NCBI RefSeq assembly: GCF_030065545.1
Contig: NZ_JASJNC010000004.1
Span: 248,001 to 312,000, forward strand
Source of the DNA: Marinicella marina
Lineage (GTDB): Bacteria; Pseudomonadota; Gammaproteobacteria; Xanthomonadales; Marinicellaceae
Direction of reading: 5' to 3'
Length of the DNA: 64,000 bases
Made by a program: the position numbers and the translations under genes. The notes under the pieces are model-generated. The model had not been told where the DNA came from, searched no databases, and worked only from the letters and a program-made list of their open reading frames with translations. Below, in pieces: positions 1-7,949 of the stretch (within the stretch, counting starts at the first letter, position 1; each line of letters starts with the position of its first letter).

Positions 1-206
1 TGCCAATAAGCCGCCTGCTCCTCTGCCCCCAACTCAAATAAGGCATTCCTGACTTGATCAACCAACTGTAAATCATTGAAATCCATCGCCAGCACCCAAT
101 CAACCAATTGATCAGCAGCTTTTTCTATGTATGCCTCAGACTCATGACTGATCATTGCATGATCAAGTGTGCTTAATTGTTTAAAAGTTGCCAGTGCAGC
201 CTTCAT
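1..206 (-). CDS. Partial CDS, unknown protein (N-terminal 68 residues)
   Basis: An open reading frame on the minus strand starts with ATG at 206 and runs off the left window edge without a stop. The 68 visible residues begin MKAALATFKQL and are soluble, helical and acidic, with no signal peptide or membrane segment. I recognise no family from this fragment. It is divergent from yjbQ, with about 125 bp between the two starts, so that gap probably carries both promoters. The Shine-Dalgarno is weak (AGGA well upstream). Coding character is supported only by the uninterrupted frame up to the window end. Confidence 0.55.
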   Translation of the reverse strand, partial: MKAALATFKQLSTLDHAMISHESEAYIEKAADQLVDWVLAMDFNDLQLVDQVRNALFELGAEEQAAYW

Positions 207-331
207 TAAAGATTAACCATCCTGTTGTTTTTTCCTATTATATACATGTATCATTCAAAGACATAAGCCTCAAATAAACAAGGTTTAATTAATCAAGATT
301 TCTCAGAATAACAATAAACCTACTAAAGCCT

Positions 332-742
332 ATGAAACAATTTCACCTCAGTATCAAAACCCCAGGACGTGGATATTATTTAATCACTGACCAAATCAAT
401 CGGTGTGTTGAAGAAGCTCTGGCTGGGCTTGATGTGGGTTTGTTGCATGTATTCTTGCAGCATTCATCGGCCAGTCTGACCATCAACGAAAATGCCGATC
501 CGACGGTACGTGAGGATTTCAAGAACTTTGAGGAAAAGTTGGTACCTAGGAATTTTCCCTATCGGCATAACTATGAGGGTGATGATGACATGCCTGCGCA
601 CATAAAATCTTCACTGATGGGCTGTCAATTATCCATACCAATCAGCGGTGGACGTTTGGCACTGGGCACTTGGCAGGGAATTTATTTGTGTGAGCACCGC
701 GATCAACCACATCAAAGAAATATGGTATTAACCATCTATTAA
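332..742 (+). CDS. yjbQ: YjbQ/UPF0047 family protein
   Basis: This 136-residue protein has the full length of the YjbQ (UPF0047) family. It carries the family signatures HSSASLTINENADPTVR near residues 44-60, YEGDDDMPAHIKSSL near 81-95 and GGRLALGTWQGIYLCEHRD near 106-124. E. coli YjbQ is about the same length and shares these blocks. Family members form small trimers, and some have weak thiamine-phosphate synthase activity, but the physiological role is not settled. The conserved His and Asp/Glu residues are present. It stands alone and is followed by a tandem 14-bp repeat and a terminator-like hairpin. Confidence 0.93.
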   Translation: MKQFHLSIKTPGRGYYLITDQINRCVEEALAGLDVGLLHVFLQHSSASLTINENADPTVREDFKNFEEKLVPRNFPYRHNYEGDDDMPAHIKSSLMGCQLSIPISGGRLALGTWQGIYLCEHRDQPHQRNMVLTIY

Positions 743-743
743 A

Positions 744-771
744 CTGCAACCAGTTGGCTGCAACCAGTTGG
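744..771. repeat. Tandem 14-bp direct repeat
   Basis: CTGCAACCAGTTGG occurs twice back to back immediately after the yjbQ stop codon. The copies are identical and head to tail. It looks like a local slippage duplication. I see no further copies nearby. Confidence 0.85.
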
Positions 772-777
772 CAGAAA

Positions 778-918
778 TCAATTGGGGGATGACACCTGAT
801 TTGAGGTGTTTTTATCAGTGCTTCCAGTCTCTAACGTGCTGACGGCATAGCTTGCAGCAATTACCACAATTACCGCAAATACAATGTATCTTTTATAACC
901 TTTGAATTGTCTGATCAT
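778..918 (-). CDS. Possible small single-span membrane protein (46 aa)
   Basis: A 46-residue reading frame starts with ATG at 918 and ends with TGA at 778-780. The N-terminus is basic (MIRQFKGYKRY), followed by a clean hydrophobic helix of about 17 residues (IVFAVIVVIAASYAVS) and a polar Ser/Thr/Asn-rich tail. That is the typical layout of a small inner-membrane protein with positive residues inside. There is no convincing Shine-Dalgarno and no neighbour on the same strand. The end of the frame overlaps a terminator-like hairpin at 792-813. It could be chance; the charge and hydrophobicity pattern is the only support. Confidence 0.4.
   Translation of the reverse strand: MIRQFKGYKRYIVFAVIVVIAASYAVSTLETGSTDKNTSNQVSSPN
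792..813 (+). terminator. Rho-independent terminator after yjbQ
   Basis: ACACCT and AGGTGT form a 6-bp stem around a 6-nt loop, followed directly by TTTT. It lies about 50 bp after the yjbQ stop on the same strand. The stem is short, so efficiency is uncertain. The rest of the 375-bp gap up to 1117 holds only the small minus-strand frame and presumably the promoter of the next gene. Confidence 0.6.
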
Positions 919-1117
919 ATTTGTTTTTTACAGTCTTAAAAAATTAATTAATAATCTCAATAAACATGTTTAAAATAAACCTAGTTTCATGAAGGCATTG
1001 TGAATCAATTGTTAACACGGTCTGAACCAACTGGTATCAACGATTGTTACCATTGGCGCATAAAAAGTCTTAAGTTAACAACACTCAAACACAACAACAG
1101 AACTTAAATTAGGGATT

Positions 1118-2065
1118 ATGAAGAATAAATCAAGTGTAAAAGTAGGACTTGCTCTTGGCAGTGGCTCTGCCAGAGGCATGTCACACATCGGTGTGATTAA
1201 AGCTTTGGAGGCGATGGGCATCAAGGCAGACATTGTGGCGGGTTGTTCTGTGGGCAGTATGGTTGGTGCCAGTTATGCCACCAACAATTTATCCCACTTA
1301 GAGGAATGGGCGTTATCAATGAACGAATCAAAGGTTCGTTCTTTCCTCAGCCTCAACTTCAATGCCTCTGGATTCATCAATTCGATGAAGTTAAAGAAGC
1401 TTTTTGAACATGCCATTGGCCTTGAATCATTGAAGTTCAAAGACATGGACAGACCGTTTGGCGCAGTGGCAACCGACTTAAGTACCGGCAAAGAGGTTTG
1501 GTTGAATGAAGGTTCAGTGCATGATGCTTTGTGGTCATCGATGGCTTTTCCGGGACTTTTTCCCAGTGTCAAACACGGTAACAAGTGGTTGGTTGATGGC
1601 GGCTTAGTCAACCCCGTACCCGTCTCTTTGTGTCGCGCCATGGGCGCTGAGAAAGTCATTGCAGTCAATCTCAATGCCGATATCATTAACAGTTACAAAG
1701 CCGTCAGCGATGAAGATGAAGAAGATGACTCATTACCTGAGGATCCATTGGCTGATCAGGATGATGCTGGCCTGTGGGACAAAACCAAAGCGGGCTTTGA
1801 GAAAGCCGTTAAATTAATCAGTGCCGATGGCAGCAAAGTCAAAGAACCCAAAGGCATCGATGTGATTTCTAATTCCATTCACATCATGTCCTCGCATTTG
1901 ACCCGCAGCAGATTAGCCGGCGAGCCACCTGATGTGTTATTGCAGCCACGGTTAACAGATGTTGGGCTGTTAGAGCTGCACAAATCAAAAGGGTGTATTG
2001 AGGAAGGTAAAAAGAGCGTTGAGCGAATGTCTGAAGAAATTAAATTCAGAATTTTTGGCGAATAA
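1118..2065 (+). CDS. rssA: Patatin-like phospholipase, RssA type
   Basis: This is a 315-residue cytosolic patatin-fold serine hydrolase. The oxyanion-hole loop GSGSARG is at residues 14-20. The nucleophile elbow G-C-S-V-G has the catalytic Ser at 44, and the second member of the Ser-Asp dyad is in the DGG motif at Asp160. These match the NTE/RssA branch of bacterial patatins, and E. coli RssA is about 300 residues. It probably cleaves fatty acyl esters, but the substrate is unknown for this group. Residues ~195-235 form an acidic, likely disordered insertion. A Shine-Dalgarno AGGGA precedes the ATG. The pepsin-like gene starts 7 bp downstream, so the two are probably co-transcribed. Confidence 0.88.
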   Translation: MKNKSSVKVGLALGSGSARGMSHIGVIKALEAMGIKADIVAGCSVGSMVGASYATNNLSHLEEWALSMNESKVRSFLSLNFNASGFINSMKLKKLFEHAIGLESLKFKDMDRPFGAVATDLSTGKEVWLNEGSVHDALWSSMAFPGLFPSVKHGNKWLVDGGLVNPVPVSLCRAMGAEKVIAVNLNADIINSYKAVSDEDEEDDSLPEDPLADQDDAGLWDKTKAGFEKAVKLISADGSKVKEPKGIDVISNSIHIMSSHLTRSRLAGEPPDVLLQPRLTDVGLLELHKSKGCIEEGKKSVERMSEEIKFRIFGE

Positions 2066-2072
2066 TTGAGTT

Positions 2073-3338
2073 ATGTCCGCTGGCAACAAATCAACCATAG
2101 AACTACCGATTAATTTGTCACTGGCTTTGGGTGCCTACACCACAAAGATATGGGTAGGATCTGACAAGACGGAGTTAAATGTGCTGCTTGATACGGGCAG
2201 CAGCACCCTGGCCATTGATGCCGAAGTTTATCAGGCTGGTGCTGACCAATCTTTACAAGCAACCCAATACGCTCAAAGCGTCGTTTATGGTAAAGGTGGC
2301 TGGGCCGGACCGGTGATTCGCACTGAGATAACGCTTGATCACAGCGACCAATATTTACTCAATGATGCGCCCTTGGCCCTGACCAAGAGCGCTACAAAAA
2401 ATGATTTTCAAAATGCGGATGGTATTTGGGGCTTGGCCTATCACCATTTGAACAAAGCTTATGATGTCAGTTCATCACTTGAGCAAATCATACCACCACA
2501 AAAAACTACCCATCCCTGGCCATATACCGAACAAGTAAAGGAAATCGGTGTTCATGGATTCAAGAAATATTTACACCAATTTCCAGAACATGACATCACC
2601 CCTACTTTTACTGCCTTCGAAGAAAACAACATCATCAACAACCAATTTGCACTGAGTACCAATCGCTCCATTGTCTACGTACCCCAAGCAGGCATGAGTC
2701 AGCATGAAATCGCTGCACATGCAATGAATCGAGGTTTGTTCCAGATTGGTGTGACAGCCACCACACAAGAAAAAATCAGCATGGCAGTGGTGCATGATGC
2801 TTATTACAATGCTGATTTAATTGCTGTGCGTGTTGCAGGCTTTGGTGCTTGTAAGGCACCACCGCTAGAGGCTGATAAACTCAATAGTTTTTTCTCTAAT
2901 GCCATCATAGATTCAGGCTGTAGTTTTTTGGTACTACAAAAACAGCTGTATGAATATGTATTGAATTGTTTTGAAAAACTCAATCCCACATTCAGACCTG
3001 CACTTGAGGCAGCACAACAAGCATTCAGTCAAAATAAACCCTATAAAAACAATCAATTGGATCTCAGTCAGTGGCCAATTTTGACCTTTAAATTTGTCGG
3101 CACAGATTCTGAATCAATCGAATTAGAGCTACCGCCACAATGTTATTGGCAGGAACACGCCAAAAGTCCTGATAATTGGATGTTTATGTTGATGAACCAA
3201 ATGCCTCAATGGCCCAATCAAACCATCTGCGGACTGCCACTTATGAACAATTACCAATGTATTTTTGACCGCTCAGATCAGCAAAACGGTAGCATTCACT
3301 GGCTAAAGAAAGCTGTTCTAGCGCCAGATAAAAAATAA
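2073..3338 (+). CDS. Pepsin-like aspartic peptidase (A1 family), no signal peptide
   Basis: This 421-residue protein has both catalytic motifs of a two-lobed pepsin: LLDTGSSTLAID with Asp40 and IIDSGCSFLVL with Asp280. Their spacing of about 240 residues fits a single-chain A1 enzyme rather than a dimeric retropepsin. A C-terminal ICGLPLMNNY block resembles the G-x-P-L-[ML] segment near the end of pepsins. There is no signal peptide, propeptide or membrane segment, so it should be cytoplasmic and made active, as described for the Shewanella pepsin homologue shewasin A. It lies 7 bp after rssA. True pepsins are rare in bacteria. The protein substrate is unknown. Confidence 0.85.
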   Translation: MSAGNKSTIELPINLSLALGAYTTKIWVGSDKTELNVLLDTGSSTLAIDAEVYQAGADQSLQATQYAQSVVYGKGGWAGPVIRTEITLDHSDQYLLNDAPLALTKSATKNDFQNADGIWGLAYHHLNKAYDVSSSLEQIIPPQKTTHPWPYTEQVKEIGVHGFKKYLHQFPEHDITPTFTAFEENNIINNQFALSTNRSIVYVPQAGMSQHEIAAHAMNRGLFQIGVTATTQEKISMAVVHDAYYNADLIAVRVAGFGACKAPPLEADKLNSFFSNAIIDSGCSFLVLQKQLYEYVLNCFEKLNPTFRPALEAAQQAFSQNKPYKNNQLDLSQWPILTFKFVGTDSESIELELPPQCYWQEHAKSPDNWMFMLMNQMPQWPNQTICGLPLMNNYQCIFDRSDQQNGSIHWLKKAVLAPDKK

Positions 3339-3418
3339 CATTAAGGTCATAACGACAATTAATTGACACCATTCAAATACAATTCATGTTCTTTTAAAAC
3401 TAACTATAATCGACACGG

Positions 3419-3919
3419 ATGCATAAAAAAATACGCTTCATATTTACCCTTCTGATATCGACACTGATATTTCAGAGCCCAGTTAAAGCCAGTTTTAAAC
3501 CTACTTGGTGGGGCGCATCAGCTGGACAAATCAATGTGTTCAGAGAAAACCAGTTTAAAAACAATTTCTATGGATTAGAGGTCAGATTTACACCCATCAC
3601 TCAATGGTCCTTGACCCCTTCCCTGGGGTATCAATGGAGTGACAGTGGTATCAGTTACTTTTACTCGGGATTGAGTTATGACATTGACCTATCAGACCGT
3701 TGGACTTTCGATGTACATTCTGGTGTCGGCCTGTATGACGATGGTCAGTTCTTAAATTTGGGGCACACGGTACAATTCCGCTCGGGCATTGAGTTTGATT
3801 ACCAGCTGACACCAAAACAAAAGCTTGGTATCGTTATCAATCATTTTTCTAACAGCCGTTTATCTGCTGTTAATCCAGGTACTGAGTCAGTTTCATTGAT
3901 TTATTTGAATAAATTTTGA
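3419..3919 (+). CDS. pagL: Lipid A 3-O-deacylase, PagL family
   Basis: This 166-residue protein has a signal peptide (basic start, hydrophobic stretch, cleavage near residue 24) and then an amphipathic beta-barrel sequence ending in Phe. The PagL catalytic signature H-x-S-N is present as INHFSN with His142 and Ser144, and PagL enzymes use a His-Ser pair in the outer membrane to remove the 3-O acyl chain of lipid A. Length and C-terminal position of the motif fit the family. A TATAAT box at 3405-3410 lies only 8 bp before the ATG, and no Shine-Dalgarno is visible, so the transcript may be leaderless or nearly so. Confidence 0.87.
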   Translation: MHKKIRFIFTLLISTLIFQSPVKASFKPTWWGASAGQINVFRENQFKNNFYGLEVRFTPITQWSLTPSLGYQWSDSGISYFYSGLSYDIDLSDRWTFDVHSGVGLYDDGQFLNLGHTVQFRSGIEFDYQLTPKQKLGIVINHFSNSRLSAVNPGTESVSLIYLNKF

Positions 3920-4003
3920 ATACCAGCATCACCCCCCAAACTGCTCCAGCGTGAACTCGTAGCTGCTGTAGTTAGAGAAATCCTCACGTTATGTTATTAA
4001 TAA

Positions 4004-4969
4004 ATGGCTTATAATGAAGAAAAAAACAATCCCATTGATGTGAATAATATATATAAAATAAAGCACATAAGCATTGATTTCGACGACCACAAATTAACCT
4101 CCAATGGCGTCGAAATGAGTATTGACTACAAAGCAATTGAAGTGTTGCGGTTGATGGTTGAACGCGCCAACGAAACCATCACCACAGATGATTTTATGGA
4201 ACAAATATGGCGGGACAAACCCTCTTCTCCCGAGGTTATTCCTGCGGCCATAGCCCGCTTAAGGAAAGTTTTTAAAAAAGCAGGCATCAGTGATGATTTG
4301 ATTGTTACGGTGCATAAAGTGGGTTACCGTTTTGAACCGCCTCCTGAGCAGCCCGTCATGACGACCACTCAAAGTAAAAAACACCCAGTCATACAAGGCC
4401 TTTTCTTGGTGCTGATTATTGGTGCTTTATTGGGCAGCATGGCGTTGAACATCATGTATTACATGAGCAACCTCCCCGATGACAAAGTAGCAGCAATCAA
4501 AGCGGCCAAAATTGCTAAGGAATCTGAGTCTGATGTCACTCAAATATACATCCTTAGACACACCGAAAAAACCGATGATTTTGCTGAAGACCCATTGCTT
4601 TCAGAGCGTGGTATTGAGCGCGCAAAGTACTGGAAAAAAGTATTGCAACACATTGAATTTGATCGTGTTTTTACCACAGATTTTAAACGCAACATCATGA
4701 CCGCTGAGCTTATTGCAGATGCAAGCACCGTGCAACCAGACTTGTATTATCCGATGTCGTTTGATGTGTTGAAATTCATCAACCAAATACGCGGCCAAAA
4801 AGTGCTGGTGATTGGCCACAGCAATACCATCCCTGACATGGTTAATCGTTTGATTGATGAAACAAAATACCCACCCATGAGTCATGAAAACTACAACATT
4901 TTATATGTTGTCAATATCAACAAAGATGGCGCCACCAGTTCCAGCATGTTGCACATTGAATTACCTTAA
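4004..4969 (+). CDS. CadC-like winged-helix protein fused through a membrane helix to a SixA-type histidine phosphatase
   Basis: The 321 residues split into three parts. Residues ~17-112 form an OmpR/PhoB-type winged helix (ending VTVHKVGYRFEPP). Residues ~129-152 form a transmembrane helix. Residues ~178-320 form a histidine-phosphatase domain with the signature LRHTEKTD (Arg185, catalytic His186), a downstream LSERG block and the second active-site His272 in GHSNT. The predicted topology is cytosolic DNA-binding head and periplasmic phosphatase, as in CadC/ToxR one-component regulators where the periplasmic part senses. The output domain is therefore paired with what looks like an intact phosphohydrolase. 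Promoter targets and phosphatase substrate are unknown. It stands alone and converges on the DUF3667 gene. Confidence 0.85.
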   Translation: MAYNEEKNNPIDVNNIYKIKHISIDFDDHKLTSNGVEMSIDYKAIEVLRLMVERANETITTDDFMEQIWRDKPSSPEVIPAAIARLRKVFKKAGISDDLIVTVHKVGYRFEPPPEQPVMTTTQSKKHPVIQGLFLVLIIGALLGSMALNIMYYMSNLPDDKVAAIKAAKIAKESESDVTQIYILRHTEKTDDFAEDPLLSERGIERAKYWKKVLQHIEFDRVFTTDFKRNIMTAELIADASTVQPDLYYPMSFDVLKFINQIRGQKVLVIGHSNTIPDMVNRLIDETKYPPMSHENYNILYVVNINKDGATSSSMLHIELP

Positions 4970-4986
4970 TAATGCAGCTGTTGTGT

Positions 4987-5847
4987 TCAAAGACTGTAGA
5001 ATGTGGTGTAAAAAAGTATCATGCGGTAAATAATAAATACCCAATACACGCTGAAAGTAAAAACCAGCGCCTTAATCAGACTAAGGGTAACATTATTTTG
5101 ATAAACCCGCCGACTGGCCAAATAGAAATAAACCCCAAAACACGTAAACATCAGCAATGAATAAATCAGTTCAACAGCATACCCACTGGATTGCAAGACT
5201 GCTATGAAGGAAGACAAATACAACAACGACTGCAACAGCACATGAGTCATTAGCGCTTGTAGTAATAACATGAAAGCAAACACGTGTGTGGCAAATACCA
5301 AACTTGAAACCACTGGATGTGATTGGCTTGGATACAACAAAAACACCACCACTGCAAACATGGGTACCATCAACATCACCAATGTCCGTGCTTGAAACTC
5401 GGCCGTATCATTAAATGCTTCAGCAAACTCGCCTGCATCCTGGCCTGTTTGCTTCAAACGATCAGAGACCAATTCTTGCGCCACTTTTTGGTGGATGAAG
5501 TTTTCAGCATTCAAATGAGTTTTCAGCGGCGTGGTAAAGGCCGAATAACCAACGAGTCCCGCAATCAGGAAGAATTTGATGCTACAAAATAACAACAGTT
5601 GAAAAGGCGTGAGCAGGTGTTTTCTGATGCCTGACAGGTAATGTGTCGATAACACACCAGGCTGGGTCAACAACAACTTAATGGTCTTTAACCACTTGCC
5701 ATCAATGTCCGTGACTGCTGCGATGGCATGTTTGGCTACTTTTGAAATTGATAAATCATGCTGTGAAAATTGTTTTTCACCACATTGGTGACAAAACTGC
5801 CCAATTATCACCTCATCACAACTTGGACAGTTTTGTTGTTCACCCAT
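4987..5847 (-). CDS. DUF3667 family zinc-ribbon membrane protein
   Basis: This 286-residue protein starts with a zinc ribbon (Cys7, Cys10, Cys19, Cys22), followed by a conserved FSQHDLSISK block and a region with about four or five transmembrane helices (residues ~95-285). This is the DUF3667 layout, a family of inner-membrane proteins without an assigned function. It begins 6 bp after the stop of the DUF885 peptidase gene on the same strand, so the two are probably co-transcribed. No catalytic motif is visible. Confidence 0.75.
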   Translation of the reverse strand: MGEQQNCPSCDEVIIGQFCHQCGEKQFSQHDLSISKVAKHAIAAVTDIDGKWLKTIKLLLTQPGVLSTHYLSGIRKHLLTPFQLLLFCSIKFFLIAGLVGYSAFTTPLKTHLNAENFIHQKVAQELVSDRLKQTGQDAGEFAEAFNDTAEFQARTLVMLMVPMFAVVVFLLYPSQSHPVVSSLVFATHVFAFMLLLQALMTHVLLQSLLYLSSFIAVLQSSGYAVELIYSLLMFTCFGVYFYLASRRVYQNNVTLSLIKALVFTFSVYWVFIIYRMILFYTTFYSL

Positions 5848-5853
5848 GGAATT

Positions 5854-7749
5854 TTATTGTACTTGTTGTTTGGCCACCCAGGCATTGACATTATCCTCTA
5901 AAACAGCCATCGGTACAGCGCCACCCAGTAACACCAAGTCATGGAATGCTTTGATATCAAATGACTCACCCAATGCCTTTCTCGCCATGTCTCGCAGTTC
6001 AACTATTTTGATCATACCCAGTTTATAACCCAATGCTTGCCCAGGCCAAACCATGTAACGTTCAATTTCCGCGACCACGTCTGAATCAACAGTACCAGTG
6101 GTTTCGGCCATGTACTGAATGGCCTCTTCGCGGCTCCATTTTTTGTGGTGTAAACCAGTATCAACCACCAGCCTCACTGCGCGAAACAGCTCAGCCTTCA
6201 AACGACCTAAATCACCATACGGGTCACCATCATACATGCCCATTTCTTTGGCCACCAACTCAGAATACAAAGCCCAACCTTCAACGTATGCATTATAAGG
6301 AGCAATCCTGCGGACCATAGGTAGACTTTCTTGCGCCAGATTCAAGGCCACTTGCCAATGATGGCCAGGGTTGGCCTCGTGGTATGTCAGGGTTTTTAAA
6401 TCAAACTTGGCATTGGCTTTGATGTCACGCAAGTTAATCCAATATATACCCGGCTGGGAACCATCAATTTTTGGTGAAGAATACATACCACCGGGTGCTG
6501 ATGCCTCGCGCGCTTTAGGAAAAGCACGAACCTCAACATCATACGGTGGTTTGGTGCCAAACTGTTCTGGCATGCGCACATTAATTTCTTCTATGTAACC
6601 ATTCAAATCAGCCAATAACTGATTTCTACCAGCCTCTGAATCTTCATAAAGAAACTGCGGATCATCATTGATCTGCAACATCCGTTCACCAACCGTGCCC
6701 TCGGTGTGACCATTGGCTACCAAAATGGCATCCATCTCGGCCGATATGCGGGTCACTTCATCCAAACCCACTTGGTGGATTTGCTCAGGGGTCAAGTCGG
6801 TATCACCGAGCATTTTTACCGCATCGGCATAATACGCGTCACCATTGGGTTGTGCCCAGATACCTGATTCATCGGTGGCCTTTTCTAACAATTGTTGCTG
6901 GGCTTGAATCATCATGCGGTAACCAGCATAAATGTTATTGGCTATGTGCTCCTCAGCCTCTATCAACATGCGCTGTCTTTCAGTCTCTTCAAGCTCAGTG
7001 AGGGCATCGACTTGAGTGGCGAAGGTTTTGTACAAAGGATGCGTTTTAGGCTCCGGTGCAATAAAGGCCTCCAAGCCTGCAATGGTTTTATTGATGATGA
7101 TTTTAGGGGCAATCCAGCCTGATTCAACATCTGCCGATAGTTTGGCCATCACACCTTGCATGAAGGCATCAAATTCATCCAATCGTTTGAGGTAGTCTTC
7201 AGCATCTTTGATGGTACTAATTTTATGGTTGTTAACCATGTAATTGGGTACATCAATCAAGGGGCCATTAATCTGACTGACTATAAAAGGTGTCAAGCCC
7301 ATCCAAAGGTCTATATAACCGATGGGGAATTTTTCATTCCCAGCAAAATAACGATTCAAGTTCATCATCACTTTTTTGTTGTCTAGATCGACCTGATCAG
7401 TAACTTCAAGGTTGGCTAACTGCTGGTTGATTCGTCGCATTTGTGCCCTTAACTTTGCTTCAGCTTCGGGCGAATAATCATCCAAACGATCATTGTAATA
7501 ACCACCAGCCAGTCGCTGCTCCACACCCAAGACAGTGGCATAGTGTGGCCTGGCCGCAAATAAAGTGATGGCACTGGTTTCGAAATTGGCAGCCAACGGG
7601 GTGGTGATTGTCTCATCGGCTTTTTGCACTGCCTCAACCACTTCCAATGCTGCATCAGTTTCAACAGCATTGTCTGGTACAGATTGGTCTTTACAACCAA
7701 CCAAAAAAACCAAAACTGCCAATGCCAGCGTGTTATTTAATTTCCGCAT
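5854..7749 (-). CDS. DUF885 family lipoprotein, putative metallo-carboxypeptidase
   Basis: This 631-residue protein has a lipoprotein signal ending in LVGC (Cys19), so it is probably anchored in the envelope facing the periplasm. The body matches the DUF885 family: the signature TYHEANPGHH at ~455-464 supplies HExxxGH-type metal ligands, followed by YVEGWALYSE near 490. DUF885 proteins resemble M32/M3-type metallopeptidases, and some degrade peptides with basic or branched residues. The substrate here is inferred as peptide only. The next gene on this strand is the DUF3667 gene, 6 bp downstream. The divergent S9 peptidase on the other side suggests a peptide-degrading locus. Confidence 0.88.
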   Translation of the reverse strand: MRKLNNTLALAVLVFLVGCKDQSVPDNAVETDAALEVVEAVQKADETITTPLAANFETSAITLFAARPHYATVLGVEQRLAGGYYNDRLDDYSPEAEAKLRAQMRRINQQLANLEVTDQVDLDNKKVMMNLNRYFAGNEKFPIGYIDLWMGLTPFIVSQINGPLIDVPNYMVNNHKISTIKDAEDYLKRLDEFDAFMQGVMAKLSADVESGWIAPKIIINKTIAGLEAFIAPEPKTHPLYKTFATQVDALTELEETERQRMLIEAEEHIANNIYAGYRMMIQAQQQLLEKATDESGIWAQPNGDAYYADAVKMLGDTDLTPEQIHQVGLDEVTRISAEMDAILVANGHTEGTVGERMLQINDDPQFLYEDSEAGRNQLLADLNGYIEEINVRMPEQFGTKPPYDVEVRAFPKAREASAPGGMYSSPKIDGSQPGIYWINLRDIKANAKFDLKTLTYHEANPGHHWQVALNLAQESLPMVRRIAPYNAYVEGWALYSELVAKEMGMYDGDPYGDLGRLKAELFRAVRLVVDTGLHHKKWSREEAIQYMAETTGTVDSDVVAEIERYMVWPGQALGYKLGMIKIVELRDMARKALGESFDIKAFHDLVLLGGAVPMAVLEDNVNAWVAKQQVQ

Positions 7750-7949
7750 AAATCATTCAACCCAAAAATAAGATACCCCATCTTACTGACATCGAATTAT
7801 TTTTTCCATGTTAGATTACAGCTCAATATGCCTGATGGGAACAGCAAGCGAAGATCTAACAGCTCACAATGAACAGCATGCTGAGTTTTAATGACATCAC
7901 TTTCTGATTTATAATGAATCCCGCCTTTTACCCAGTTAAATATGTCATC

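Noticed and set aside
3363-3368. TTGACA as a -35 box for pagL
   Set aside because: It lies 36 bp from the TATAAT box, far beyond the 16-18 bp spacer, so it is not its partner.
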